Below are positions 44,689-57,120 of a DNA stretch of 64,000 bases, piece after piece (the first letter of the stretch is position 1; the number at the start of each line of letters is the position of its first letter). A program made the position numbers and the translations under genes. The DNA lies in contig OZ018327.1 of NCBI GenBank assembly GCA_963969495.1, positions 33,269,675 to 33,333,674 on the forward strand. The letters are read 5' to 3'. The stretch is from Ceratothoa steindachneri (lineage: Eukaryota; Arthropoda; Malacostraca; Isopoda; Cymothoidae). The notes under the pieces are model-generated. The model searched no databases. It was given only the letters and a program-made list of their open reading frames with translations, and was not told where the DNA came from.

Positions 44689-46377
44689 CTAAGTATAAAT
44701 TCCGACTTGGTGTTCTCGGGAGCAGTTTCTTCCACTCGGGAATAGGGATTTTCTGGTGACACGACCCCTGACTGCTCTCGGTATGTCGAGGTTGTGGTTC
44801 GTATTCGGGAGTATTTCCTCTTCTATTTTGTCCCAGGTCTTTCTCCCTAGCCTTTGGAGTTCTATATTCAGAGGGGTTAGTCCTGCTCTTGCGTGCAGGA
44901 CTATCTGCTGAATATAGTCTGTCCTTTTCGCTCCAGCTATAAGCAGGGCTGCTTTGTTCTGCACTCTCTGCATTTGTCTGAGAGAGGTGGAACTCGCAGC
45001 CTGCATGACCACTGCCGGGTACACTAATGTTGAGCGTACCAGAGCAGTCTATAGCTTTTTTAAGTTCTCGGAGCTGAGGTTTTTAAACCCATACAGTTTG
45101 CCAAGCTGTATTTTGGCTAGGGAGATTCTGTCACTAATGTGAACTTTGTACCCTTTGGAGGTAAATTGTAGACCTAGGACTTTTCCTTTGTTACCATATG
45201 GGTAAACATCGCCCTTTACTGTGACATCCACACTTCTTAGGCGGTTAATTGGAAGGATTTGGAACTTTCGGCGGTTGGTCTTGATTTTCCACTTTCGTTC
45301 ATATCGATTGATGTTGTTGATTTCGATGGCTGTCTGCCTTCCTTGATATCCGGCATGCTTGTAGTAGCTGGGGACGATTTGCGTGATGTCTTCTGCAAAC
45401 TGCAGGTACATCACTTCCTCCCCTACCGGATCAGGTAAGTCCAGTGTGTACAGAAGGTACAGCAGCGGATTCAGACAGCCACCTTGTGGAACACCCGCCT
45501 CGAGCTCAAACTCGGGTCCTCTCTAGCCCTCGATCAAAATTCGGGCTTTTCTGCGCATGGTGTAATCGCAGAGGACCCTTTCCAGGATAGGGTTCAGCTG
45601 GAGGCCTAAGATCTTGTGTTGTAAGCCTCTTAGCCAAACCTTATCGAAGGCCTTTTGCACATCTCGCATCACCACGTCTACGTATTTCCTCTCAGCTTTA
45701 CACCGGGCAAGCTTTTCGGTGAGAAGGGCAAGGGCTGTGTCCGTCCTCCTTCTCTTGCGGAACCCGTGTTGCTGAGGGCTGTGGGCTCCTAGCTCGGTCA
45801 GTTGATCTTGCAACCTGTTAGCCAGAAGCTTTTCGTTAACTTTGCCTATAATCTCCAGGAGGGATATTGGCCTGTAGTCCACCAGTTGATCAGGCTTCCT
45901 CCCTTTGGGTATAAAGATGATTTTAGCAATCTTTAAACCGTCTGGGAAGTAGCCCGTATTCAGGGAAGCATTGTAGATGTTCGTGATTCCCTGAATGATC
46001 TGCCGGGGGGCATGCACCAAGTTATTTCTGGTGATGCCCGTCCAGCCTGGTGCCTTCTGTTTGAATGTTTTTATGACTGCCATGACCTCTTCAGGTGTAG
46101 TTGGTTAGCCATGATCTGCCAAATTCCTTCCTTCGTCGACATAGGCATGTGGGAGCGTGCGATGCACATTCTGATTCACATCTTCAATCAGTTGGCCTTC
46201 GAATTCCTGGTCGAATTCCGCATTTTCTTCTGGTGTTATCCTGAAGATACTTTTCCAGAACATGCGGAATCTTTCTTCTAAAACCGCCGAGTCTTCCAAG
46301 TAGTCATCGCCCTCCTTAATGCGGGTCTTTTCTCTACTTGTATGATCTTTCAACTTGTTCACAAGTCGCCAGAACAC
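44689..46377 (-). pseudogene. Jockey/I-group reverse transcriptase, copy B
   Basis: FKQKAPGWTGITRNNL, LKIAKIIFIPKGRKPD, DYRPISLLEIIGKVNEKLL, HGFRKRRRTDTALALL and VMRDVQKAFDKVW (motif A) lie in one frame (46,083-45,523), ending at a TAG where motif B begins. Motif B near 45,500 reads GVPQGG-type sequence in another frame. Motif C at 45,400 reads LQFAEDITQIV, so the first catalytic Asp is Glu (FADD to FAED). The thumb/C-terminal piece SLRQMQRVQNKAALLIAGAK is at 45,024-44,689. Inactive by stop, frameshift and active-site change. Confidence 0.82.
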
Positions 46378-46431
46378 ATCGGGTCGAACCTCGCTGTCAA
46401 CCTTTTCAATCAGGCTGTCCCAGACTTCAGC

Positions 46432-47355
46432 CTATTGCTGGTTGATAGCCTGCTTAAGTTCTTCACTTAGGCGTCTTAGCAGCGTTGTTCTTTCCCGATT
46501 TGTACCCTCTCTCCTGGTTTCCTCATACACCTTCCTGTGCACTCTAGCGATCTCTCTCATTTCCTCGGTCCATCTGGGTTGAGGGAGAGTTTTGTACCTT
46601 TTCATCGGCACAATCTCACGATCTCCTTCGATGATGCGGGCAGTTATCGCTTCCAGCTCCCCATCGATCTTCTCCAGACTCGCCCCGTTCAGGCCCACTG
46701 GTTCATATCTAGCAAGGATTTTCTTGTAGCGTTCCCAGTTGGCCGAAGCGTAGCTTTTTCGAAGAAGAATTGGGAGCTGAATTGGCGTGAGATAAATGGT
46801 CGTCAAGATCGGTATGTGGTCGTTGGGGACTGTCGGGCCTGGCTCACTACGGTAATTGAAAGGGAAGCCATCACTTGTCATGATTATGTCAGGTTTCGTT
46901 GCGGACCTTACGATGAAATAGGTCGGAAAATCCGGTCCTATACGCTGAATGTTTTTCATTCTCATAATCATTTCCAAGTTATGACCTCTTTCGTTTGTGT
47001 TTCCGTAGTCAGCCGTTCGGCATCTGTCATTAAGGTCTTTCCCAAGGAATGCCATTCTGCCGTGGCCAAACAGGGTGTAAAAGTTTGTTAGAGGGAGATA
47101 CTTGCGTCGAGGTGGTTGGTATGCCGCCGCTACTATGAGCTTGCCTACTAAAGTATGCAGCTCTACCGCCACGAAGGACTCGTTCATATCCGTAAGGCGT
47201 TTGAACGATAGGTTCCTTCTGACGGCAATGGCAGCACCATCGTACCTCTCCTGAGAATTGTTTTTTGAGATCACTCTGTAGCCTGGTATCTTCAACTGCT
47301 TATTGGTCGTATCGATACCATGCTCCGTAATCAGTATGATGTCGGGATCTAGCAC
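46432..47355 (-). pseudogene. Jockey/I-group endonuclease domain
   Basis: A 307-codon open frame. PDIILITEHG replaces the usual ILLQET, SQERYDGAAIAVRRNL corresponds to the G-G-x-A-I strand, VAAAYQPPRR and MAFLGKDLNDR (usual GDLNA) follow, then IGPDFPTY and TKPDIIMTSD. NDHIPILTTI stands for the SDH-type motif. The C-terminal linker contains PQPRWTEEMREIARVHRK, typical before the RT. Altered catalytic positions (GKDLN for GDLN) suggest loss of activity. Confidence 0.78.
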
Positions 47356-47742
47356 ACGGAATATGTTGCCGTATGCCGTGGCTTTCCCCTCCCATCCATT
47401 ATTGTTGAGCGTTAAGATCTTTTACCTATTGTTTTGGTTTTCCATTTTCTGTTCTGGCTTGTGTGGATGTCCTAGTGTTTAAGGGTAGTTGATTTCCTTT
47501 TCCCGTTTCTTCTCTTTTTGAATTCTGTTGGAGACAGTTCAACAAAGGTTTCACGGTGGAAGGCGATACTTCGGTTATACAAAGCTTCCTTCACCGTTTC
47601 TTCGTCGCATTAGGCATTGAAGTCCCATTTGTAAAACTTCTTCTTGATCCCCACACAGATTTTGTTAGTGTCCCAGTCCTTCGGGAAGGGGAATTGTTCC
47701 GAGGCGTATATATATATATAGGTTGATCCTGTCGGCGTCAAT

Positions 47743-49005
47743 CTACTTATTTTTCGACTTCTTTACCTTTTGGGGCTTTGCTTCGCATACGGAGCCCTCT
47801 GAGTCCGAGGAGTCCGTGGTGTCGGATGTCTCCGACTCTTTCGTTTTTTCTGCACACTGTGGTTTTGGTTGGACTGTCTTGGTGGCCGCCTCTCTCTCTT
47901 TTTTGGCTTCGATCCTGGTATCTGGCCGTCTAACCTCCTTATTGTTTCGCTTCTCTGTCTCCTGGTTTATGCTAACCATTTATTTGGGGACCATTTGCAA
48001 CTGGAGTACGTCACCAGATGGTGGGTTCTCGGGGAACCACATCTCGCTCATACCATTATTTGCCAGCATCTGGTTCAGCTCCTTTGCAAATGTTCCTGGG
48101 TTAGTTAGATTTCTGACATGCGCATATAATATGCATGTCAGAATTTTTGTGGAGTTCTCATTCTCCAGCCTCAGGTAGGTTTTCTTTGCCTTAGTTTCTG
48201 TGAGGACTGCCTTCGCTGCTTTTGCATACGTGGTGTTCTGCCTCCTGGTTTGCTCATCTTTCTTTTGCTGAACCTTCTTCTTGATTAGGTCTTTTTTAAG
48301 AGGGCAGGCCATAGCCATAGAGCGATGTCCTAGGCCGCAGTTGGCACACTTTTCTTTCGGGCTGCTGCAGTTCTTCCAGTGGTGCCCCGCCTCGCTGCAC
48401 CTTGAGCAGATCTCCTGTGTTTCGGGACAGTCTTTTGTCGCGTGGCTCTCCATCTTGTAACAGCGGAAGCAGAACTGAATGGGAGTAAATTCTTCCATTT
48501 CTATCTGCTCTCCGCTTATTTTTGCGTTAAAAAGCAAAAGACTGTTCTCTTTTGCCTTTTGAGCCATCGCTGTGTTCGTGAAGACTACTTTGAACACATG
48601 CGAGTATTCCACGTTTTCTTTTCGGTTCCAGAACTTGATGACTTCCGAAACTTTAGCCCATCACTGGTTCTTCATAATCTCGTATTTAATTTGTTCCTTA
48701 GTATGTTGACCAATCCAAGGGTCCAGCTTCCTGCAGAAAACGCTCCTGTGCGTTTGGAATTGTGGTGGGATTGCAGGTTGAAGGCCTATCTCGCGCAGTG
48801 TCTCCACTGCCTCCTCCTTCGTAATTCCCTCCACGTCTTTCTCCTTCCTCTCGCAGACCACCACATATCCTGTGTGGACCTCGAGCAGGCGAAGCATAGC
48901 GATCTTCAGTTTCCCGAAGACCACTTCAAACACCTTCTCCCGTGTTGGCCTAACGCTACCACTGATGGTGCGCAGCGGGATTTTGGTTGTCCCATTAGGC
49001 TCCAT
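47743..49005 (-). pseudogene. Jockey/I-group ORF1 (gag-like) with three zinc knuckles
   Basis: One reading frame across 49,005-47,743 interrupted by two in-frame stops: TGA at 48,661-48,663 and TAA at 47,980-47,982. The N-terminal part (VRPTREKVFEVVFGKLKIAM) resembles the RNA-binding gag domain of I/R1/Jockey LINEs. Three CCHC knuckles follow: CFRCYKMESHATKDC, CSRCSEAGHHWKNC and CANCGLGHRSMAMAC. The tail is basic, then Ser/Asp-rich (SDTTDSSDSEGS). The protein coats element RNA and guides it to chromosomal targets in this group. With only two stops in about 420 codons, the original sequence is still readable. Confidence 0.82.
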
Positions 49006-49020
49006 TATCCCCTCGTGGGT

Positions 49021-49949
49021 AGCCCCCCTGGGTTGTTTTTCCTCTTGGTATTTAGTTTTATCTTGTAGTCCTTAGAGTCCTTTACGATGATCCTTCCTTC
49101 TTGTTGAATCTGGTGAGCTTTTATATGGAGTTGTTTATTGTGGGCAACCCCCTTCCTCCCCTTTGCAAGAGGACTTCTGTGAACATGAACTGCGGGATAG
49201 GGTGGATGAATGGTGGGTGGACCCGGGCAGGCCCCTCAGACGGATGATATGTGGCGGACTTAATGGTGGGTGGTGATTGAATCAACTACCACCACCCGGG
49301 GGTGCCGCCCCGTCTGGGGTTTGGTTATCGATGCTGCTTCCAACTTACACAGGGACGGTTATATGTCCCCCTGTGGTCTTGGCCGGAAACTACCCTCAGA
49401 GATTAGAGCGAACTCTTCCCCAAAGCTTTCAGCATCGCCTCGTAACCGGGCATTCTCTTCCGTAGATTTCTACAATGGGCTAATCCTCAAACCTGCTTCC
49501 ATTTACGTCTCCAATTATGTCTATCAAAGTGGACCGACATAGTTGGGGAGAGATTGATGAGTGTGAGTTCAGTTCACTTCGGTCCCCATGCTCCAGGGGA
49601 GGAGGGGACTGCAAGGGGGCTTAGCCAGATATGTGTCGTCTGTGCGTCGCTCAAAAAATAAACTTGTCATTTTCTTCCCCATGGGAAAATGGCAAAGCTG
49701 GTTGGCGTTTTCTTGGTTTTTTCCCCTTGACTTTACCGCCTTTGCCAGCTGTGACTTCTTCTTGAGCGTAAAAATATCCAAGTTTTCTTCCAAGTCAAGT
49801 GACAGGTTTTTAAGGTATTCCCCTTTTTATCCGGTCCCGAAGAGGCCCTGGAAGACCCAACCAATCAGCGGAAGGCTCTTAGAAAGTGGAAGGAGCCAAG
49901 ACTCACCTTAGACAGTTCGAAATCTTCTCTCTATTTTTTATCCTTGTAC
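49021..49949. other. LINE 5' flank, no gene recognised
   Basis: Higher-GC sequence just upstream of ORF1 and probably partly the LINE 5' UTR. GGTGGGTGGT at 49,265-49,274 faces a complementary ACCACCACCC at 49,288-49,297, an imperfect hairpin. Confidence 0.4.
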
Positions 49950-50115
49950 AAATTAGCCACTACACCCTAAAATTTAGCCACTATTGGACTACGTTAATAA
50001 ATTAGCGACTACACACCATAACATAGCAACTACACACCACAATTTGAACCATGTTAATAAATTAATGACTAATGAAAGAAGCCTAATTGCAACATCCCAA
50101 ATTTAGCCTTTCTTT
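49950..50115 (+). repeat. Short minisatellite, core AAATTAGCCACTACA
   Basis: Five or six degenerate units of TTAGCCACTACAC-type sequence, some joined by a GTTAATAAATTA spacer. Confidence 0.75.
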
Positions 50116-51340
50116 CACAAGCCTAATTACTGAATTGGGTTCCTTTGATATCTTTCCTCAGAGAAAAGACATTAATTCCTAACCATTATCTTTATTTTTA
50201 GCATAATTATAAAGAATACTGACTACTTCCATTCAACTTTTGTCTTTAGCGCATATTTATATATGCCAAGTGTGTAAGTATTAAACCAACCCACATTCAA
50301 AGCATCCCGTCGTTTTTCATTGTTTCCTTGAGTACGACGATAGAAGGAAATCGTTTGCAAAGTCAAGAAAAATATTCGCACTCGAATTTAAAACTTCATT
50401 CTTTTTTAAGGTTAATTTTAAAGACAAAGGATAAAATTGCGAAACAGTTCATAACATAAGGAAGTTTTTTTGTCTTTTATTTGAGGATGTTTCTAATTTT
50501 CTCGTATTTTACGCAAAATAAAAATACGGGAGAGTTTTCAGAGACTCGGCACAGAATAAAAGATAATTGTTGGATCTTTTTGGTTTCGTGCAAGTTATCC
50601 GATCTTTTTTGTTTAATAATTTCTCGAAAAATAACAAATATATATATGGAATAAGCGTATGAAACTGGATAAGGGGGAAATTTACAAAAGAGATTGTGCA
50701 ATCGATCGTTGGTATTATATCCCGAATCCTCAAAAGGTTGATGAAAAAAACGAAATGACCAAAAAACAACTAAAATTTTGCTTATTAAATTCGCAATATA
50801 AACACAGTATGTTAAGGTGTGTATAAAGAATATGATGGATTACCAAGAAACAAAGAGGTTGGTTAATGAGCCTCCATTGCAGCAACATGACTTATGTTAA
50901 ACCAAAACAAAGATGGAGTTCGTATTGGAATTGTACTGGAAGAAGATGCATTGATGCATTGGATGCATTGATGTATAAACATATTATTCTATGTAGAAAT
51001 GTAGTTAGAAAATGGGAATCAATGCAGCTTTAGTGCAACGTTGATTTCTTGTTGGATTTGTAGTGGAAGATGAGTGGACCATTGATGCTTAAGAGAAGTT
51101 ATAAGTAAGCTATGCCCCCAAACATCGTTGATTTTATAATTCTTCCCCAACTCCACAAAGACATCAAAGTTTGCTCTTGCGAAGAGACTTCACAATATAC
51201 ATTCTTCTTCCATTACAACTTCACCAAGAAAGAAAGGTTTGCTCTTGCACCGAAACATCAAAGATTTCATTCTCCTTCCATCACAACTCTGTTCAACAAC
51301 GACTGTTTATGTATTCTGCAACGAGTGTGCACAAAGTTCC
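50116..51340. other. Intergenic, no gene recognised
   Basis: AT-rich. A small GATGCATT repeat occurs at 50,945-50,975. No coding frame supported. Confidence 0.35.
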
Positions 51341-54150
51341 TATTTAAACTGATGCTCATTTTAAGGGAAGTTTCGAGATCTTTGCGAAATAGGTTTCTAG
51401 TTCTTTTTTACGTACGTTTTGACCTCTTTCTAAAGTTTGTTTCAAGGATTTTCTGAAATTTTTTGTGACAGCTTTTTAAAAATACGTTTCGAGCTTTTCT
51501 TAAATAGGTTTCTAGCTGTTTCAGAAATGAGTATTGGGCTCGTTCTAAAGGACGTTCCGAGCTCTTTCCGAACTACATTTTAAGCTTTATTTAAATTATG
51601 TTTCAAGCTCTTTCTGTAATACTTTTTGAAGTGTTTCTAAAATGCATGAAGTAATTCTGAAGTACATTTCGGCCCTTTTCTAAATAGCAGTTCAAAGTCG
51701 CTCTAAAATACGTTTCGAACTCTTTCTGAAATATAGTTGATTCTCTTTCTGAAATACTTTTCAAGCTCTTTTTAAAATACATTTAGAGCTCTTTCTGAAA
51801 TACGTTTCTGGTTCTTTCTGGAATACGCTTCGAGCTTTTCATGAAATCTGTTTCTCTCTCTTTCTAAAATATGTTTCAAATAGTTGCTGAAAAATGTTTT
51901 GAGCCCTTTCTGAAATACGTTTCTAGCTCTGTCTGAAATGCATTTCAAGCTCTTTCTGAACTCAAATTGGAGCTAATTTTACTCTCTGGCATACGCTTCA
52001 TCTTCGTTTTTCAAAAGGCTTCAAGCTCTATCTGAAAAGGTTTCGAGATCTATCTGAAATATGTTTCGATTTCTTTCTGAAATACGTTTTAAGCTCTTTT
52101 TTAATTAACTTCGAAGTAATTCTGAAATAAGTTTCGAGTTTATCCTGAAATAAGTTTCAAGCTCTTTCTGAAACTCGTTTTATTCCCTTTCTGACATATG
52201 TCCTGAGCTCTTTCTGAAATGCGTTTGGATTTCTTTCTTAAGTACGTTTCGTTCTCTTTCTGACGTACGTTTGAAGCTCTTTCTGAAATACGTTGTAAGC
52301 TCTTTGTGTTATACGTTTTGATCTCTTTCACAATAAGTTTCGACCTCTGTCTGAAGTAGCTTTCGAACCCTTTCTTAAATACGTTTAGGCTCTTTCTGAA
52401 CTACGTTTCGAACTCTTTCTAAAATAGTTTTTGCTCTCTTTCTGAAATGTATTTGCTGAAATACATATCAAACTCTTTCTGAAATAACTTTTAGCTCTTT
52501 CTGGAATAAGTTTCAAATTCTACCTGTAAAACCGATTCGAGTTCTTACCAAAATAATTTTTACCTCTTTAGGAAATATGTTTCAAGCTCCCTCTGAATTA
52601 CAATTCGAGTTCCATCTGAATTCTGTTTAGAACTCTTTCATAAATCCGTTTGAGGCTCTTAAAGAAGTACACTTCGGGCTCTTTCGGAAGTACGTTTTGA
52701 GCTCTTTCTGAATTTATTTTCAAGCCTTTCCTAAAATATGTTTCGATCTATGTCTGAAATATATATCAAAACTTTCTGAAATTCGTTTTTGAGCTTTTTA
52801 TGGAATACATTTCTAGCTCTTTCTAAATTTTAATTCGAGCTCTTTCTGAAGCACGTTTCGAGCTATTTGTGAAAGTCGTTTCCATCTTTTTCTGAATTTA
52901 TTTTCAAGCCTTTCCTAAAATATGTTTCGATCTATGTCTGAAATATATATCAAAACTTTCTGAAATCCGTTTTTGAGCTTTTCATGGAATACATTTCTAG
53001 CTCTTTCTAAATTTCAATTCGAGCACGTTTCGAGCTATTTGTGAAAGTCGTTTCCATCTTTTTCGGAAATACGCTACAAACAATTTCTGAATACTTTTCG
53101 TTCGATCACTTTCTTTAGTGCTTTTCAAGATTATTTAGAATTACGTTTCGTGTTCATCTGAAATACATTTGAGCTCTTTAGAAATTCGTTTTGAGCTCAT
53201 TCTTAAATATGTTTCGAGGTTTTTCTTAAATATGTTTCGACCTCTTCCTGAAATACGTTTAAACTCATTCTGAAATGCGTCTTGAGCTTTCTTATATATC
53301 TTTCGAACCTCTTTGAAATAAGATTCTAGCTCTTTCTAAGGTAAGTTTCGACCTCTATTTTAAATAGGTATAGAGCTCTTTCTGAAATACTTTACAAGCT
53401 TTTTCTGAAATACATTTCGAGCTCTTTCTGACATAAGTTTCGAGCGTATCTGAAATACTTTTTGAGCTCTCTCCGTTATAGATATTCAGGTTTTCTGAAA
53501 TAGTTTTGAAGCTCTTTATGACATAGGTTTTGAGCTCTTCTGAAGGACAATTCGAGCGCTTTCTTAAATACGTCTCAAGCTTTTTATGAAATACGTTTCG
53601 AGCTTTTTCTGAATTACGTTTCGAGTTCATTTCTGAAAAGTTTTTCGAGCTTTTTCTGAAATACGTTTCATGCATTTTTTATAGATATTCAGGTTTTTCT
53701 GAAATAGTTTTCAAGCTCTTTCTGAAATACATTTCAAGCACTTTCGGACATAGTCTTTGAGCTCTTTCTGCAGGACAATTCGAGCCCTTGCTAACATAAG
53801 TTTCAGCTCTTTTTCCATATACGGTTTGAGATGTTTCTGAAATACGTTTCGAGCTGATTCTAAATTAAGTTTGAGCTCTTTTTCAAATTCGTTTCGAGCT
53901 CGTTCTGAAAATATTTTGACCTCTTCCTGAAATGCATTTAGAGCTTTCTTAAATACCTTCCGAACCCTGTTTCAAATACGTTCCTAACTCATTATGAAAT
54001 ACCTTTTGAGCTCTTTCCTAAATATGCTTCTAGCTATTTTTGGAATAGGTTTCGAGCTCTTTCTGAAATACACTTTGCTCTCTTTTTACAATCGTTTAAG
54101 CTATTTCTGAGATACTTTTCGAGCTCTTTCTAAACTGCGTTTCGAGCCAC
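51341..54150 (-). repeat. Large degenerate minisatellite, unit about 24 bp
   Basis: About 2.8 kb, roughly 110 units, plus-strand core GAGCTCTTTCTGAAATACGT followed by TTC. Units differ by substitutions and 1-2 base indels. Because 24 is a multiple of 3, fragments stay open on the minus strand and repeat an eight-residue pattern (SERAxxVxQK). A segment is duplicated: 52,705-52,850 resembles 52,885-53,025. Confidence 0.92.
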
Positions 54151-54949
54151 ATGGACTTTCTTGAAATTACTGAAAATCTCATGAGTTTATGTTAAACCAT
54201 TTTCAGCTGCAAATCTCCCTATATAATGCACTTGAGTCCCTAAATAAAGGTCCAACTCTAACATTCGTACATATTTCTTTCCTTATTGATCATTATTTTG
54301 CCCTTTAGCAATACAATATCCATTGGGCTAAAAATAAAAATATATACACGTAAAACAACCCATTAGAACGAGGTTTTGATCATGGGGTTTGTATAAGTAC
54401 GATGTGGCTGACGATCCACCTACAAGGATTCCATGACTAGTTTGCGGCAGAGCGCGCGCACGCTGCTGAAGGAGGCGCAGCAGTTTCAAATTGGGCCTAC
54501 ATTTGCCATCTGGCCTGAGAATATTACCAGATTTACAGCACGAAAATATCAATGTATGTTGCGTTAATAGCAATGTACAACAAGTTGAGACTATAATAAT
54601 TATATTCCAAATATGATTTAAAGTTTATTAAAATGAATATTGGAGGGCGGGGGGTTCTTCTTCATTTGTGGAAGCATAATTTAGACATACCCAGGTATTT
54701 CATTTTTTCATTTGAATCAAGTCTCCCCCTGTGAAATAAAGGCATCGTAAATGAGTGCACATCGGTGATAAAATCTTTACCAACTTCTCTCCTTTTTAAT
54801 TGTAAAACGTAAAGATTATCTTGATTGACGATGAAGAGTATTTGTGTAGCCACTCTGTGTGAGTGTATTGTTTGATAGACCCACAATCACACTCAAGGTG
54901 CTCCCCAATCCCCTTTCCTGTATTGATATCCTTTCTAACAGATGCCAAG
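54151..54949. other. Intergenic, no gene recognised
   Basis: No supported coding frame or RNA gene. Confidence 0.35.
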
Positions 54950-55400
54950 GCAATTTGTCATGTTTTGACAATCTTTTTGAAAAAAAAATATTTGTGGACT
55001 TGTTATTAACATTTTTGGTAGGCCTTATTGGCCTCGTTATTAACAATCTTTTTAACCAACTATTTGTTTGCTTGTTAACAGCCCTTTTTATAAACCATTT
55101 GTGGACTTTTTATTAACATTCTTGGTAGGCCTTAGTAGCCTCTTTAATTACAATCTTTTTAAATAAACCATTTTTAGAAACCATTTGTGGACTTGTTATT
55201 AACATCTTTTGTAATAATTTTATTATGGACTTGTTATCAACAAACCTTTGGAATTGGCGTGTTTGTGGACTTGCTATTAAAATCATTTGGGCTTAACATC
55301 TTGTGACCTTGTTATAAAGAATCCTTTGGTGGATACCATTTGGAAACGTGTTGTTATGAACAGCTTTTTGAAGTTATTTTTTGAACTTGTTATTGACAAG
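54950..55400 (+). repeat. Degenerate tandem repeat, core ATTTGTGGACTTGTTATTAAC
   Basis: About seven units of roughly 60 bp with AACCATTTGTGGACTTGTTA, TTAACATT and GGTAGGCCTTA segments. T-rich and non-coding. Confidence 0.8.
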
Positions 55401-56055
55401 CTTTCAGGGATAAATTCTTTATAATAATCACAATTTTTTAATGAAAAAGAAAATCCTTTTCAAAATTAGTGTACATCTTGATTCGCCCAGTCTTCGACCT
55501 TTATGCAAATATAAGCCTACAAATGCTAGGCCTATTCGATGGGATCATGCATCCGTTCAAATATAGTCGTAGCTTAAATAAAACTTATTTTTACGAAAAC
55601 AATACATGATTTTGTTTATCATTGTATACCTTTGTATGGGTGTCCAAGTTCGTACTTGTAAATGTTTGTGTTCCTAGTAGAAACTAGTTGCTGCACGTTT
55701 ATTACGAGATCTCCCCGTCAGGTATATTGTGTTGAGTCCGTTATTACTTGTCATGCTCTGCTATTATCGCTATTTGTATTTTTGGTATTTAGCCATCTTT
55801 GTTTTAATTTGTGCATCTCTATTTTTTTAAATGAAAATACCACCGTTAATAAAGTTTCCCATTAAGGAATAGAAAATGTGACTAATTTACTGGACAATAT
55901 ATTTATATTCTTTAATCATTGTAAATTCTTCGAGAAATATCCGTAGATTGTAACTATTTTTCTTGAGCTTCCTTTTGAGCAAAACTTGCAAGACGATCAC
56001 TACCTATACTCCCGAGATGGCCGAGTACTTGGTCTCAAATTGACATCAAAAGGAT
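55401..56055. other. Intergenic, no gene recognised
   Basis: AT-rich sequence without supported features. Confidence 0.35.
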
Positions 56056-56500
56056 ATGCTGCGCACTTTAGAGAAAATATTGGTGCGGCCAAAGGGCGTT
56101 AGAGTTGCTGTTCCGTTCCAGGCCTCTTTCACCACAGAACAAAAAGAAACTATTTATGCTCCTGGCGAGACCACTATTGCTATACCCCGCTATTTCCCTG
56201 CATGTTTCAAGCCAGACACTGATGAGAAAAGCTCAAGCGGTCGGAAATATAGCAACAAGATTTATGTTACCCTTCAAGCCCGGATTCCATCGATACTGTT
56301 TCATGAAATTACCGATATTGAACCAATAAACATTACCCTGCATCAACGCGCAAAAGATATATGACAAAAGATAGACCAATACTTAGCAGAAGAAGTTACC
56401 GAACAAATAAATCTCGAAGAAGACCTACCGGATTTACACTTTAAACTCTCGTTCTCAAGTAGCTTTCTGCAGACGCGGCCGGCGATCTATCCCATATATA
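56056..56500 (+). pseudogene. Unrecognised protein frame, one internal stop
   Basis: Starts at an ATG and reads 102 codons to TGA at 56,362-56,364. The same frame then continues for about 45 more codons with protein-like composition (QKIDQYLAEEV, INLEEDLPDLHFKL, FLQTRPAIYPIYK) before TAA. Composition is balanced, unlike surrounding AT-rich shadows. I recognise no domain. It could be an exon, a captured viral or transposon gene, or chance. Confidence 0.35.
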
Positions 56501-56959
56501 AATGAAAATGATACTAAAAATAAAGAGAAAAATAATTAAAAAAAGATCCGTACTAGACAAAATAATGACATTAAAAACAAAAATGAACAATGGGAAAAGA
56601 ATGAATAGATGACAAATAACAAAAGGAATAATGCAGAGACAAGGTCTCTTAAATTACAGAAGATGTTTGTCAATGAAAGCAAAGGCTCCAAAGCGAAACA
56701 AGATCAAGGAAACAAGAGGAAGAAATAGGCAAACAACTGAGGTTACCAGACAATCTGGTACATTTTTTTCTCTTCCTACAAACACTTTTTCCTATCTATC
56801 TCTCTTATCTATCCGATACACATTTTTCCTTCTTACAACGTCGTTAATTGTTACTATTATGCTATTGAATAATTTTCAAAATTATTAAGACAGGTTTTCG
56901 TAGTACTTTTAAGGAATGTTAAGTTCGCCCCTAACATGCCTCTCATCAAATCGTTAGAG

Positions 56960-57120
56960 ACTAGCTAGCATTGTACAAATAGCATGGAAGAACGCCAATG
57001 TGATATATATATTTAAGAAGGGGAATATAGCAATAATGTCCAATTACCAGCCAGTGAGTTTGACATCAATGGTGGGAAAAATGATGGAATTAATAATAGC
57101 GAAATTTATTAGGGATCACT
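56960..57120 (+). pseudogene. LINE reverse transcriptase fragment
   Basis: Plus-strand frame reads VQIAWKNANVIYIFKKGN and NYQPVSLTSMVGKMMELII. It matches the CR1-group RT segment DWREAEVTPIFKKGD then NYRPISLTSIVGK at 27.7 kb. Cut off at 57,121 by a MITE. Confidence 0.75.

Larger units (their letters stand above)
44689..49020 (-). mobile_element. Jockey/I-group LINE, copy B, nearly full length
   Basis: Minus strand, 5' to 3': ORF1 with zinc knuckles (49,005-47,743), endonuclease (47,355-46,432), linker (46,377-46,105), RT (46,083-45,049), thumb/C-terminal (45,024-44,689). Same gene order and motifs as copy A. Each part is open for hundreds of bases and broken by few lesions, so this copy is younger than copy A. 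The 3' boundary lies in T-rich sequence below 44,689. Confidence 0.85.

Noticed and set aside
46537..47091. 184-codon plus-strand open frame
   Set aside because: Antisense of the LINE endonuclease frame; the minus strand has clear domain motifs.
48442..49068. 208-codon plus-strand open frame
   Set aside because: Antisense of the LINE gag with its three zinc knuckles.
52140..53675. Minus-strand frames with a repeated SERAxxVxQK-type pattern
   Set aside because: Produced by the 24-bp minisatellite; no start context, no flanking gene structure, frames broken by indels.
51341..54150. CRISPR-like array
   Set aside because: Units are directly adjacent with no distinct spacers and are heavily diverged; the context is eukaryotic.
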